Shown: positions 33,269-42,233 of the stretch, in pieces | Layout: each line of letters begins with the position of its first letter | Numbering within the stretch: the stretch's first letter is position 1 | From: Pseudarthrobacter oxydans | GTDB taxonomy: Bacteria; Actinomycetota; Actinomycetes; Actinomycetales; Micrococcaceae | DNA: 64,000 nt | Assembly: GCF_013314975.1 (NCBI RefSeq) | Contig: NZ_JABTYH010000001.1 | Span: forward strand, 124,001-188,000 | Direction of reading: 5' to 3' | Notes under the pieces: model-generated | What the model saw: the letters and a program-made list of their open reading frames with translations, nothing else | The model's database searches: none | What the model was told of the DNA's origin: nothing | Translations under genes and position numbers: made by a program

Positions 33269-34120
33269 TCAGGCGAGCTGGGTGATCTCCACGCTGACGC
33301 TCAGCGCGGAACCGCCACCGCCGGACAGGATGCCCTTCAGCGGCGGCACGTCACGGTAGTCCCGCCCCCGGGCCACGGTGACGTGGAAGTCGCCGGCGGG
33401 CTTGTGGTTGGTGGGGTCCCAGCTGCGCCAGTCGCCGTCCCAGAACTCCAGCCAGGCATGCGACTGCCCCGCCACTGTCTCGCCGATGCCGGCACTGGAC
33501 CGCGGGTGCAGGTAGCCGGACACGTAGCGTGCCGGGATACCGCAGCTGCGCAGCGCACCGATCGCCAGGTGTGCCAGGTCCTGGCAGACACCCTGGCGCT
33601 GGCCCCATGCCTCCTCCGCGTTGGTGGTCACCGCGGTTGAACCGGACATGTAGGTCATCTCGCCGCGCATCCACTCAAACACGGCCATGGCGGCCTCGTG
33701 CGGGTTCTTCCCTGCCACGACTCCGGGAATGATGCCCAGGACTTCGTCCCCCGGGCCGCTGAGCCTGGACTGCGGGAGCCAGTCGCTGAACGTGTTGAGG
33801 GTTTCCGGTGAGGCCAGGACGTCCCAGCCGGCAATGTCCGCCTCGGCCGGGATCTTCTCGGCACGGTGGACTTCCACCGTGATGTTGGAAACGACCTCGA
33901 GGTGGTCGTGCGGCATCTGCATGTCGAACGCCGTGACCCGGGTGCCCCAATAGTCGCGGTAGGTGCTGACGGCGGCCTGCGACGGCGAAACCTTGACCAC
34001 CGATTCCAGCACCACCTGCTGGGAATCGGTGAGCGGGGTCATCCGGGCCTCGTTGTAGGACAGGGTGACCCGCTTGTTGTACTTGTAGGCCGTCTTGTGG
34101 ACGATGCTCAGCCGGGTCAT
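33269..34120 (-). CDS. Transglutaminase-like protein of the ATP-grasp/alpha-E operon
   Basis: A 283-residue papain-fold transglutaminase-like protein. The N-terminal domain (IVHKTAYKYNKRVTLSYNEA) is the Bact_transglu_N type. The catalytic triad is visible: Cys in QGVCQDLAHLAIGALRSCGI, His in SHAWLEFWDGDW, Asp in SWDPTNHKP. Such enzymes hydrolyse or form amide bonds. Its start overlaps the alpha-E gene's stop (ATGA), so it is coupled to it. It is the third gene of the operon. Confidence 0.92.
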   Translation of the reverse strand: MTRLSIVHKTAYKYNKRVTLSYNEARMTPLTDSQQVVLESVVKVSPSQAAVSTYRDYWGTRVTAFDMQMPHDHLEVVSNITVEVHRAEKIPAEADIAGWDVLASPETLNTFSDWLPQSRLSGPGDEVLGIIPGVVAGKNPHEAAMAVFEWMRGEMTYMSGSTAVTTNAEEAWGQRQGVCQDLAHLAIGALRSCGIPARYVSGYLHPRSSAGIGETVAGQSHAWLEFWDGDWRSWDPTNHKPAGDFHVTVARGRDYRDVPPLKGILSGGGGSALSVSVEITQLA

Positions 34121-35043
34121 GAAACTTCTCCCACCCAGGCCAGTTCATCCGCCTGATTGAAGTACTTACGGGAAATGGCGTCCGACGCCTGCGCCACGGC
34201 TTTCTGCACGCGCTCCATGTGCTCAGGGAGCTCGGACATCAGGTCATCCGTCCGGTGGAACTCAAGGAAGGTCCGCGCCTGGCCTACGATCCGCCGCGCG
34301 TCGTTGATGAACCCCACCCGCTGGGCGGAGGGATCCAGCTTGGCCAGGCACTCGTCTGCGTCCCTCAGGGCGTAGACGATGGACCTCGGGAAGAGCCGGT
34401 CCAGGAGCAGGAACTCGGCGGCGTGCTGGTCGCCGAAGGCGGCACGGCGGGTGCGCAGGAAGGACTCGTACGCACCGGCGCAGCGGAGCATGTTGACCCA
34501 GGACATCCCGGCAGAGAGCACGTCCCGGGTGGAGAGCATGCGGGCGGTCATGTCCGCGCGTTCCAGCGACCGGCCCAGCACCAGGAAGAGCCAGCTTTCG
34601 TCATGGCTGACGGTGGTGTCCGCCAGGCCGCTGACCATGGCGGTCCGTTCCAGCGTCCAGTTGCAGAACCGGTAGGTGCCCACCACGTCCTTGCGGTGCT
34701 GGCTGAGCCCGTAGTAGGTGGTGTTCAGGCTCTCCCACAGGCCCGAGGAGACAGTTTCCCGGGCGCGCCGGGCGTTCTCCCGCGCGGCCCCCAGGGACCC
34801 TGCAATGGAGGTGGCGCTGGTCTTGTCATAGGCAAGGGCGTGGAGAAGCTCGGGCAGGCCGAAGTCCTCGCTCTGCGGGCGTGCGCCCATGACGGCCAGG
34901 AGTTCCTGGGCCACGCTCTTGCGCTCGTCCATGGGCAGGTGGTTGAGCCGCTCGAGGTGGACGTCGAGGATGCGGGCTGTGCCGTCCGCCCGTTCCACAT
35001 AACGGCCGATCCAGAATAGGGACTCGGCAATACGGCTAAGCAT
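34117..35043 (-). CDS. Alpha-E domain protein
   Basis: A 308-residue all-helical alpha-E domain protein that starts MLSRIAESLFWIGRYVERADG, the family hallmark. It continues through LGRSLERADMTARML and ends with FNQADELAWVGEVS. No catalytic residues are recognised. Members regularly occur between a circularly permuted ATP-grasp and a transglutaminase and are thought to be substrate-binding or scaffold partners. 60 bp separate it from the ATP-grasp gene. Confidence 0.92.
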   Translation of the reverse strand: MLSRIAESLFWIGRYVERADGTARILDVHLERLNHLPMDERKSVAQELLAVMGARPQSEDFGLPELLHALAYDKTSATSIAGSLGAARENARRARETVSSGLWESLNTTYYGLSQHRKDVVGTYRFCNWTLERTAMVSGLADTTVSHDESWLFLVLGRSLERADMTARMLSTRDVLSAGMSWVNMLRCAGAYESFLRTRRAAFGDQHAAEFLLLDRLFPRSIVYALRDADECLAKLDPSAQRVGFINDARRIVGQARTFLEFHRTDDLMSELPEHMERVQKAVAQASDAISRKYFNQADELAWVGEVS

Positions 35044-35103
35044 TCGCGGCTACCTCCTGCGTGCCCGAAACTGGAAAAGAAGACTGCCAGGTCACGGCCC
35101 GGC

Positions 35104-36660
35104 TCACTGCTGCTGCTCCGACTGGCGGTCCCGCCAGTTGCTCTCCACCGGCCATACCGAGACGCGTTCCCGGACGGAGATGGAGGGCCGGGGCACGGTT
35201 TCCACCGGCACCTGGGGTGAATCGGCCAGGACCCAGGTGTCCTTCGATCCGCCGCCCTGGCTGGAATTCACGATCAGCGACCCCTCCTTGAGCGCCACGC
35301 GCGTCAGCCCGCCCGGGAGCACCCAGACGTTGTCGCCGTCGTTTACTGCGAAGGGCCGCAGGTCCACGTGGCGGGGGCCGAATTTGTCCCCGCTCAGCGT
35401 GGGGACCGTGGAGAGTTGCAGCACCGGCTGGGCAATCCAGCCGCGGGGATCGGCGATGATCCGCTGGCGGAGTGCATCGAGTTCGTCCCTGGACGCGTCC
35501 GGTCCGATGACCAGGCCCTTGCCGCCGGAGCCGTCCACCGGCTTGACCACCAGCTCGGCCAGGTTGTCCAGGGTGTATTCGCGGGCTTCCTTCTCCTCCA
35601 GGCGGTACGTGTCCACGTTGGCGATGATGGGTTCCTCGCTGAGGTAGTAGCGGATGAGGTCAGGGACGTAACTGTAGACCAGTTTGTCGTCCGCGACGCC
35701 GTTGCCCACGGCGTTGGCGATAGTCACGCCGCCTGCCCGGGCGGCGTTGACCAGGCCCGGGCAACCGAGCATGGAATCTGAACGGAACTGCAGCGGGTCC
35801 AGGAAATCGTCATCGATCCGCTTGTAGATGACATCCACGCGCTGTTCGCCGGCCGTGGTGCGCATGTAGACACGGTTACCGCGGCAGATGAGGTCGCGGC
35901 CTTCCACGAGTTCCACGCCCATGAGGCCCGCGAGGAGGGTGTGCTCGAAGTAGGCGCTGTTGAACACGCCGGGGGTGAGGACCACCACGGTGGGATCGTC
36001 GACGCCGGAGGGTGCGGTCTTGCGCAGGGCAGAGAGCAGGCGGCGGGGGTATTCCTCGACCGGCCGGATGAGCTGCTGGCCGAACGCCTCAGGCAGGCCC
36101 TTGGCCATGGCCCGGCGGTTCTCCAGGACGTAGCTCACGCCGGAGGGAACGCGGACATTGTCCTCAAGCACGCGGAAGGTCCCGGCAGCGTCGCGGACAA
36201 CGTCAATGCCGGAAATGTGGACACGGACGCCGCCCGCCGGTTCGAACCCGTGGACCTGCCGGTGGAAGTGCGCGCTGGTGGTGACCAGCTGCCGGGGGAT
36301 CACGCCATCGGCAACGACGGTCATCTTGTCGTACACATCGTTGAGGAAGGCCTCCAGCGCGCGGACGCGCTGGGCCACGCCGCGTTCCAGCACGTCCCAC
36401 TCCCCCGCCGGAATGACCCGGGGAACGATGTCCAGCGGGAAGGGGCGCTCCTCCCCCGCAAAGTCGAAGGTCACACCGCGGTCCAGGAAGGTACGCGCCA
36501 TGGAATCTGCGCGGGCGCTCACATCGGCAAGGGAGAGCTTGCGGAGGGCGTCCGCCACCTGCCCATACGAGTCCCGGGCCTGTTGCCCGGGAGCGAACAT
36601 CTCGTCGTAGGCTCCGGACCGGCCGGCGGCCACGGAGTAATCCTGGAATAGGTCTGACAT
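35104..36660 (-). CDS. Circularly permuted type 2 ATP-grasp protein
   Basis: A 518-residue ligase-fold protein. Family blocks seen are FDFAGEERPFPLDIVPRVIP, YDKMTVVADGVIPRQLVTTS, FRVLEDNVRVPSGVSYVLEN and VVKPVDGSGGKGLVIGPDAS; the last contains a Gly-rich nucleotide loop with Lys. It belongs to the amidoligase group predicted to make peptides or peptide tags. The frame is open further upstream to 36915, but the ATG at 36660 (MSDLFQDYSVAAG) gives the typical N-terminus. First gene of the operon. Confidence 0.92.
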   Translation of the reverse strand: MSDLFQDYSVAAGRSGAYDEMFAPGQQARDSYGQVADALRKLSLADVSARADSMARTFLDRGVTFDFAGEERPFPLDIVPRVIPAGEWDVLERGVAQRVRALEAFLNDVYDKMTVVADGVIPRQLVTTSAHFHRQVHGFEPAGGVRVHISGIDVVRDAAGTFRVLEDNVRVPSGVSYVLENRRAMAKGLPEAFGQQLIRPVEEYPRRLLSALRKTAPSGVDDPTVVVLTPGVFNSAYFEHTLLAGLMGVELVEGRDLICRGNRVYMRTTAGEQRVDVIYKRIDDDFLDPLQFRSDSMLGCPGLVNAARAGGVTIANAVGNGVADDKLVYSYVPDLIRYYLSEEPIIANVDTYRLEEKEAREYTLDNLAELVVKPVDGSGGKGLVIGPDASRDELDALRQRIIADPRGWIAQPVLQLSTVPTLSGDKFGPRHVDLRPFAVNDGDNVWVLPGGLTRVALKEGSLIVNSSQGGGSKDTWVLADSPQVPVETVPRPSISVRERVSVWPVESNWRDRQSEQQQ

Positions 36661-36773
36661 GTCCAATAGCCAACCATCTTTTTGTTTCGAATTCATTACT
36701 GCCATCCATACTGGCGTGTTGGCGGGGATGCCCTGGTTCGTGCATTGCGCCTCTTTTCCGGCACAGTAGGTGA

Positions 36774-37829
36774 GTGCCAGTCCCCAGATCCTTCCGCGAG
36801 CCCGGTCCGGACCTGCCCGGACGGCCCGGGAGGCTCCTCCCTGGGCTGGCCACAGCGGCCGTTGCCCTGGCGGCTGCATTCCTGGTCCACCGGCTGGTTC
36901 CCGCGCTTCCCGCAATGACGCTGGCAGTGGTGCTGGGTGTCCTGGCCGCCAACCTTCCCGCGTCCGGGGTATGGACAGCCGGCAGGGCGCGGCCGGGATT
37001 GGACTTCGCGGGGAAGCACCTCATGCGCGGCGGCATCGTTCTGCTGGGCCTGAAAGTCAGCATCATGGACGTGCTGGGACTGGGCTGGCTGGCGCTGGTC
37101 CTGATCGTCGCCGTGGTGGCGGCCAGCTTTGGCGGCACCTACCTGATCTCCCGGCTGTTCCGGCTGCCGCCGGTCACCTCGCTGCTGGTGGCCACCGGCT
37201 TCTCGATCTGCGGTGCCTCCGCCATCGGCGCCATGGCCGCCGTCCGCCGGATCCGGCACGTGGACACGGTCCTGCCGGTGGCGGTCGTAACGCTTTGCGG
37301 CACCCTTGCCATCGGCGTCCTGCCCCTGCTGGTCCATCCCCTCCAACTCAGCGCGCCCGTGTTCGGCGCCTGGACGGGCGCTTCAGTGCACGATGTGGGC
37401 CAGGTGGTGGCCACGGCGCAAACCGCAGGGACGGCGGCGCTGGGCATCGCCGTCGTGGTTAAGCTCACCCGCGTACTCCTGCTGGCGCCGGTGGCGGCAC
37501 TGGCCGGTGCGCACCACCGGTTCGCGCCGCGGGGAGGGAACGCCGCGGACCGCGACAACGCAAAACTGCCACCCATGGTGCCGCTGTTCGTCCTGGGCTT
37601 CGTGGCGATGGTGGGCCTCCGCTCAACCGGCTGGCTGGCTGAAGGCTGGCTTGAGGCGGGGGCGGCACTGCAGGACATCCTGCTGGGCGCCGCGCTCTTC
37701 GGCCTGGGGTCCGCCGTCAGGATCCGGACGCTCCTGCATACAGGCGGGCGGGCACTGCTGGCGGCGCTGGCGTCGTGGTTCCTGATCGCCGTCCTGGGGC
37801 TGGCGGCGGCCCTGCTGATCGCCGGATAA
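36774..37829 (+). CDS. YeiH/YadS family putative sulfate exporter
   Basis: A 351-residue polytopic membrane protein of the UPF0324 family. The signatures are HLMRGGIVLLGLKVSIMDVL, ATGFSICGASAIGAMAAV and GASVHDVGQVVATAQ. About ten hydrophobic segments are visible. It is proposed to export sulfate or sulfonates, but that is not proved. The start is GTG at 36774, divergent from the ATP-grasp operon. Confidence 0.87.
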   Translation: MPVPRSFREPGPDLPGRPGRLLPGLATAAVALAAAFLVHRLVPALPAMTLAVVLGVLAANLPASGVWTAGRARPGLDFAGKHLMRGGIVLLGLKVSIMDVLGLGWLALVLIVAVVAASFGGTYLISRLFRLPPVTSLLVATGFSICGASAIGAMAAVRRIRHVDTVLPVAVVTLCGTLAIGVLPLLVHPLQLSAPVFGAWTGASVHDVGQVVATAQTAGTAALGIAVVVKLTRVLLLAPVAALAGAHHRFAPRGGNAADRDNAKLPPMVPLFVLGFVAMVGLRSTGWLAEGWLEAGAALQDILLGAALFGLGSAVRIRTLLHTGGRALLAALASWFLIAVLGLAAALLIAG

Positions 37830-37849
37830 CCACGTGATTAGATAGCTGG

Positions 37850-40516
37850 GTGTCACATGAGAATCTGCAGCGCGATGAAGCCGCCCACCGTTCAGCCCTG
37901 ATCAGCACCACCGGTTATGACGTCTCCCTGGACGTGCGGCAGGCGGCCGATCCGGAAGTGGCGGGCTATCCGACACGCAGCATTATCACCTTCACGGCCT
38001 CGCAGCCGGGGGCATCAACATTCCTGGACTTCATCGGCGAGGTCCACAGTGTTGTCCTCAACGGGAAGGAACTGCGCGTGGAGGACGTGTCGGACGGCGC
38101 CAGGATCAGGCTGGACAACCTGCAGTCCGAAAACCACGTGGCCGTCACCGGCACTGCCCTGTACAGCCGCTCCGGCGAAGGCATGCACCGCTTCTTCGAT
38201 CCGGCAGACGGCCAGTGCTACCTCTACACGCAGTACGAGCCCGCCGACGCCCGCCGGGTCTTCGCCAACTTCGAACAGCCTGACCTCAAGGCCTCCTTCA
38301 CCTTTCACGTGACCGCACCGGCCGGCTGGCAGGTGGCCTCCAACGGCGGGGAGGCTGCCCGCACCCTCCTCAGCGGCGACCCCTCTGCCGCCCGGTGGGA
38401 CTTCGCCACCACCGGCCGGATGTCCACCTACATCACCACCGTGCTGGCCGGCCCGTACTTCAGGGCTGAGGACCGCTGGCAGGCAACGCTCGACGACGGC
38501 ACCTCCCTGGACGTGCCGCTCGCCCTCTACTGCCGGGCGTCGATGGCAGAGTCTTTCGACACAGACCAGCTTTTCCAGCTGACGAAGAACGGCCTGGACT
38601 TCTTCAACCGGCTATTCGACTACCCCTATCCCTGGGGCAAGTACGACCAGGCTTTCGTCCCCGAATACAACCTTGGTGCCATGGAGAACCCCGGTCTGGT
38701 GACGTTCACCGAGAGCTACGTGTTCACCTCGCGCGCCACGGACGCCCAGTACCAGGGGCGCGCCAATACCCTGATGCACGAGATGGCGCACATGTGGTTC
38801 GGCGACCTGGTCACCATGCAGTGGTGGGACGACTTGTGGCTCAAGGAATCCTTCGCCGACTACATGGGCACCCTGGGCGTGGACCGCGCCACGGACTGGG
38901 ACACCGCGTGGGTGAACTTCGCCAACAAGCGCAAGGCCTGGGCCTATGTCCAGGACCAGCTGCCCACCACCCACCCGATCGTTGCGGACATCCCGGACCT
39001 TGAAGCCGCCAAACAGAACTTCGACGGCATCACCTACGCCAAGGGCGCCTCTGTGCTGAAGCAGCTGGTGGCCTACGTCGGGTTCGAGGCCTTTATCAGC
39101 GGCTCCCGCGACTACTTCCGCAAGCACGCGTACGGCAACACGACGCTTGACGACCTGCTGGCCGCATTGAGTGCCTCCTCAGGGCGGGACCTGGCCGGCT
39201 GGGCGCAGCAGTGGCTGCAGACCTCGGGCATCTCCACGCTGTCCCTGGAGATTGTGCCGGGAAGGATTGTGCCCGGCGAAGCTGTGCCGGGCGCGGACGA
39301 CGACGGCGTGCTGGGCAGGGCGGCCATCGTCCAGGCAGCCACGGACCCGGTCACAGGACGGGAGGAGCTTCGGCCGCACCGGCTGCGCGTTGGGTCCTAT
39401 AATTTCGACGGCGGCGGGGCCCTGGTGCGCACCGACAGTTTCGAAACGGATGTGGCCGGGGCCCGGACGGCACTCCCCCAGCTCGCCGGCAAGCCCCGGC
39501 CCGCGCTCCTGCTGGTCAACGATGACGACCTCACCTACGCCAAGGTGCGGCTGGACCCGGCGTCCGAGGCAACTGTCCGTTCGTCCCTGGACCGGATCGG
39601 GGACCCCATGGCCCGTGCGCTCTGCTGGACGGCGCTCTGGAACTCGGCCCGGGACGGGGAAAGCCCGGCGGCGCGGTACGTCGAAGCCGTGGTTGCGTTT
39701 GGTCCGGCCGAAACAGGAATCGGCGTCCTGTTGAACATCCTCGACAACGCAGGCACCGCCGTCGAACGCTACACGCCGGCCGGCGAACGTGCTGCGCTGC
39801 GGTCCACGTTCCTGGCAGCGGCAGCGGCGCAACTGGAAAGGGCCGCACCCGGCTCCGACCAGCAGCTGGCCTGGGCCCGGACCCTCGCCAGCACCAGCCG
39901 GCACGATGATGCAATGCTGTCCCGGCTGCGCAGGCTCCTTGACGGCACGGCACCAGTGGACGGCCTGGCCGTGGATGCCGAGCTGCGCTGGCACCTCTGG
40001 CATGCTCTGGCAGCCAACGGCCAGGCGGCAGTGGAGGAACTGGACGCCGAACTCGCCCGTGACACCACGGCGTCCGGACGCGCCGGCCATGCCACAGCCC
40101 TCGCCGCCCGTCCGGACCCGGAGGCCAAGGCAGCAGCGTGGAAAGCGGCAGTGGACGGGAACGGGCTCTCCAACCAACTGCTCAGCGCCACCATCAGCGG
40201 GTTCATGACGGCGCCTGCGGATCTGCTGGAGCCGTTCGTGGAGCCCTATTTCGGGTGCCTGCGCAGCATTTGGGAGAACCGCAGCATCGAGATCGCCAGC
40301 CGGATTGTCCGGGGCCTCTACCCGCTGGCCCAGGACCTGGCCGAGGGCACCGACCCGGCAGCGCACCCCACCATCCGGCGCACGGACGAATGGTTGGCCG
40401 CCAATGCGGACGCGCCCCGCGCCCTGCAGCGCATCATTGTGGAACAGCGCAGCCACCTGCTGCGGGCACTGACGGCGCAGGCCGCCGTCGTGAATTCACC
40501 ATCGATTGCTCCCTAA
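37850..40516 (+). CDS. pepN: Aminopeptidase N (M1 family)
   Basis: An 888-residue zinc aminopeptidase. The exopeptidase motif GAMEN is at residues 276-280. The zinc motif is H310-E-M-A-H314, with the downstream Glu in WLKESFADY about 20 residues later. The C-terminal domain is the ERAP1-like helical repeat type. Between the catalytic domain and the rest is a linker of three V-P-G units at about residues 467-480. The start is GTG at 37850. It is 20 bp after the YeiH gene and may be co-transcribed. Confidence 0.95.
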   Translation: MSHENLQRDEAAHRSALISTTGYDVSLDVRQAADPEVAGYPTRSIITFTASQPGASTFLDFIGEVHSVVLNGKELRVEDVSDGARIRLDNLQSENHVAVTGTALYSRSGEGMHRFFDPADGQCYLYTQYEPADARRVFANFEQPDLKASFTFHVTAPAGWQVASNGGEAARTLLSGDPSAARWDFATTGRMSTYITTVLAGPYFRAEDRWQATLDDGTSLDVPLALYCRASMAESFDTDQLFQLTKNGLDFFNRLFDYPYPWGKYDQAFVPEYNLGAMENPGLVTFTESYVFTSRATDAQYQGRANTLMHEMAHMWFGDLVTMQWWDDLWLKESFADYMGTLGVDRATDWDTAWVNFANKRKAWAYVQDQLPTTHPIVADIPDLEAAKQNFDGITYAKGASVLKQLVAYVGFEAFISGSRDYFRKHAYGNTTLDDLLAALSASSGRDLAGWAQQWLQTSGISTLSLEIVPGRIVPGEAVPGADDDGVLGRAAIVQAATDPVTGREELRPHRLRVGSYNFDGGGALVRTDSFETDVAGARTALPQLAGKPRPALLLVNDDDLTYAKVRLDPASEATVRSSLDRIGDPMARALCWTALWNSARDGESPAARYVEAVVAFGPAETGIGVLLNILDNAGTAVERYTPAGERAALRSTFLAAAAAQLERAAPGSDQQLAWARTLASTSRHDDAMLSRLRRLLDGTAPVDGLAVDAELRWHLWHALAANGQAAVEELDAELARDTTASGRAGHATALAARPDPEAKAAAWKAAVDGNGLSNQLLSATISGFMTAPADLLEPFVEPYFGCLRSIWENRSIEIASRIVRGLYPLAQDLAEGTDPAAHPTIRRTDEWLAANADAPRALQRIIVEQRSHLLRALTAQAAVVNSPSIAP

Positions 40517-40618
40517 GTGCCGTTTCGAACCCCCAAAACGACAGTAGGTGGGCCCATGCCGGCAGGGTTCCCTGGCCGAACTTGTGACGTTAGGGGCCGG
40601 CAGGGACAGTGGATGGGC

Positions 40619-41710
40619 TCAGGGGACGCGGTGGAGCCACTCGGCGGTGCCGAACTTGGTGCCGACGCGCTCCCGGGCGGTGGCGAGCTCGCCCTCCGTC
40701 AGCTCTGATGGCGTGGCGCCGTACCGGTCGGTGAAAACATCCGCCATGGCGGCGATGATGGCTGCGCGGGCCAGTCCGGTCTGGCGCCGGAGCGGGTCCA
40801 CCCGTTTCTTGGCGCTGCGGGTCCCCTTGTCCGAGAGCTTTTCCTTGCCGATCCGCAGCACGTCCACCATTTTGTCGGCGTCGATGTCGTAACTCATGGT
40901 GACGTGGTGCAGCATGCCGCCGTTGGCGAGCCGCTTCTGCGCGGCCCCGCCGATCTTGCCCTGGTCCGTGGCGATGTCGTTCAGGGGCACGTAGAAGGCG
41001 TTGATGCCAAGCTTTTCCAGTGCGGCCATGACCCACGCGTCCAGGAAGGGATAGGAGTCCGCGAAGCTGAGTCCGTCCACGAGGGTCTGCGGCAGGTACA
41101 GCGAGTACGTGATGCAGTTGCCGGCCTCCATGAACATCGCTCCCCCGCCGCTGATGCGCCGGACAACCTTGATGCCGTGCTTCGCCACGCCGCCGGGGTC
41201 CACCTCGTTGCGGTAGGACTGGAAGCTGCCAATCACCGTTGACGGCTCCTGCCAGTCCCAAAACCGCAGGGTGGGGTGGCGGCGTCCCGCGCCGACCTCC
41301 TCGGTGAGGACCTCGTCCAGGGCCACGTTGATTTCTGTGGGCAGGACGGTGGGTGCGATGAGGTTCCAGTGGTGGTCCGCCCAGGAGGTTGCCTTGGCCA
41401 GGGCACGGCGGACGGCGATGGCGACGGCCTCCGCGGAGAAGCCGAACAGGGCAGCGCCGGCCGGCAGCGAAGAGGACACGACGGCGGCAAGCTCGGCCGC
41501 CGTCGTGGTGTCCGGCAGCCCCGTGAGCCCCCGGTTGATGTCCAGGAGGGCCTCGTCCGGTTCCAGGAAGAAGTCGCCGCTGAGGTTGACGTTGGCGAGG
41601 CGGCCGTCAACAACGTCCAGGTCCACCACCACAAGCTTGCCGCCGGGCACTTTGTATTCACCGTGGCGGCGGGAGATGGAGTGGCCTGCTGAAGAGGGTG
41701 TGGTGCTCAT
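40619..41710 (-). CDS. Lipoate--protein ligase family protein, accessory domain first
   Basis: This 363-residue protein has about 90 N-terminal residues (EYKVPGGKLVVVDLDVVDGR, DFFLEPDEALLDINR) that resemble the C-terminal accessory domain of LplA. The catalytic domain follows with RRISGGGAMFMEAGNCITYS and the Lys-bearing DQGKIGGAAQKR. The order is reversed compared with E. coli LplA. It may attach lipoate or octanoate to E2 or GcvH domains. ATG at 41710 is chosen because GGAGG lies nine bases upstream. Confidence 0.85.
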   Translation of the reverse strand: MSTTPSSAGHSISRRHGEYKVPGGKLVVVDLDVVDGRLANVNLSGDFFLEPDEALLDINRGLTGLPDTTTAAELAAVVSSSLPAGAALFGFSAEAVAIAVRRALAKATSWADHHWNLIAPTVLPTEINVALDEVLTEEVGAGRRHPTLRFWDWQEPSTVIGSFQSYRNEVDPGGVAKHGIKVVRRISGGGAMFMEAGNCITYSLYLPQTLVDGLSFADSYPFLDAWVMAALEKLGINAFYVPLNDIATDQGKIGGAAQKRLANGGMLHHVTMSYDIDADKMVDVLRIGKEKLSDKGTRSAKKRVDPLRRQTGLARAAIIAAMADVFTDRYGATPSELTEGELATARERVGTKFGTAEWLHRVP

Positions 41711-41765
41711 GCCATCCATCCTCCCCCAGAAGTGCCGGATGCCTGTAACAGCGGGCCGGGACGCA

Positions 41766-41798
41766 GAAAGCCCGCACCGTTTGCCGGTGCGGGCTTTC
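41766..41798 (-). terminator. Hairpin downstream of rpmE2
   Basis: A perfect 14-bp stem (GAAAGCCCGCACCG at 41766-41779 with its complement at 41785-41798) and a 5-nt loop lie 24 bp after the rpmE2 stop. No long T tract follows on the minus strand. Confidence 0.75.
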
Positions 41799-41822
41799 CC
41801 AAAAGAACCTTGCGGAAGTGCG

Positions 41823-42080
41823 TTACTTCTTGCCGCCGAAGCCCTTGAAGCGAGCGTTGAAGCGCTCGACGCGGCCTGCGGAGTCCATGATGCGCTGCTT
41901 GCCCGTGTAGAACGGGTGCGACTCGGAGGAGATTTCGACATCGATGACCGGGTAGGTGTTGCCGTCTTCCCATTCGATGGTCTTCGAGGAGGAAACGGTG
42001 GACTTGGTCAGGAACTTCGTGCCGGAAGCCAGGTCGTTGAAAACAACAGCTTCGTACTTCGGGTGGATATCAGACTTCAT
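41823..42080 (-). CDS. rpmE2: 50S ribosomal protein L31 type B
   Basis: This 85-residue protein ([20 protein letters not shown]...) is the zinc-free L31 paralogue. It has no cysteines, while type A L31 carries a CxxC zinc site. In many bacteria the type B gene is induced when zinc is scarce, via Zur. No clear Zur palindrome is visible in 42081-42200, though a TTGACA box is on the minus strand (plus-strand 42174-42179). The ATG at 42080 follows AAAGG at nine bases. Confidence 0.96.
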   Translation of the reverse strand: MKSDIHPKYEAVVFNDLASGTKFLTKSTVSSSKTIEWEDGNTYPVIDVEISSESHPFYTGKQRIMDSAGRVERFNARFKGFGGKK

Positions 42081-42233
42081 AATTGGACCTTTGTTCGCAC
42101 AACTGGATTTTGCCAGCTGCCAGGTATGAATGGGATGGTCAGCAGCGTCGCCCGGGGGCGCACTACAGCCAGCTGTCAATAATAGCGTAAGAACGCGGAT
42201 GCCCGCGAACCAACCTCCTGGCTGGCTACACCC

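Noticed and set aside
42081..42200. Zur operator before rpmE2
   Set aside because: Type B L31 is often zinc-regulated, but I found no convincing AT-rich palindrome of the Zur type.
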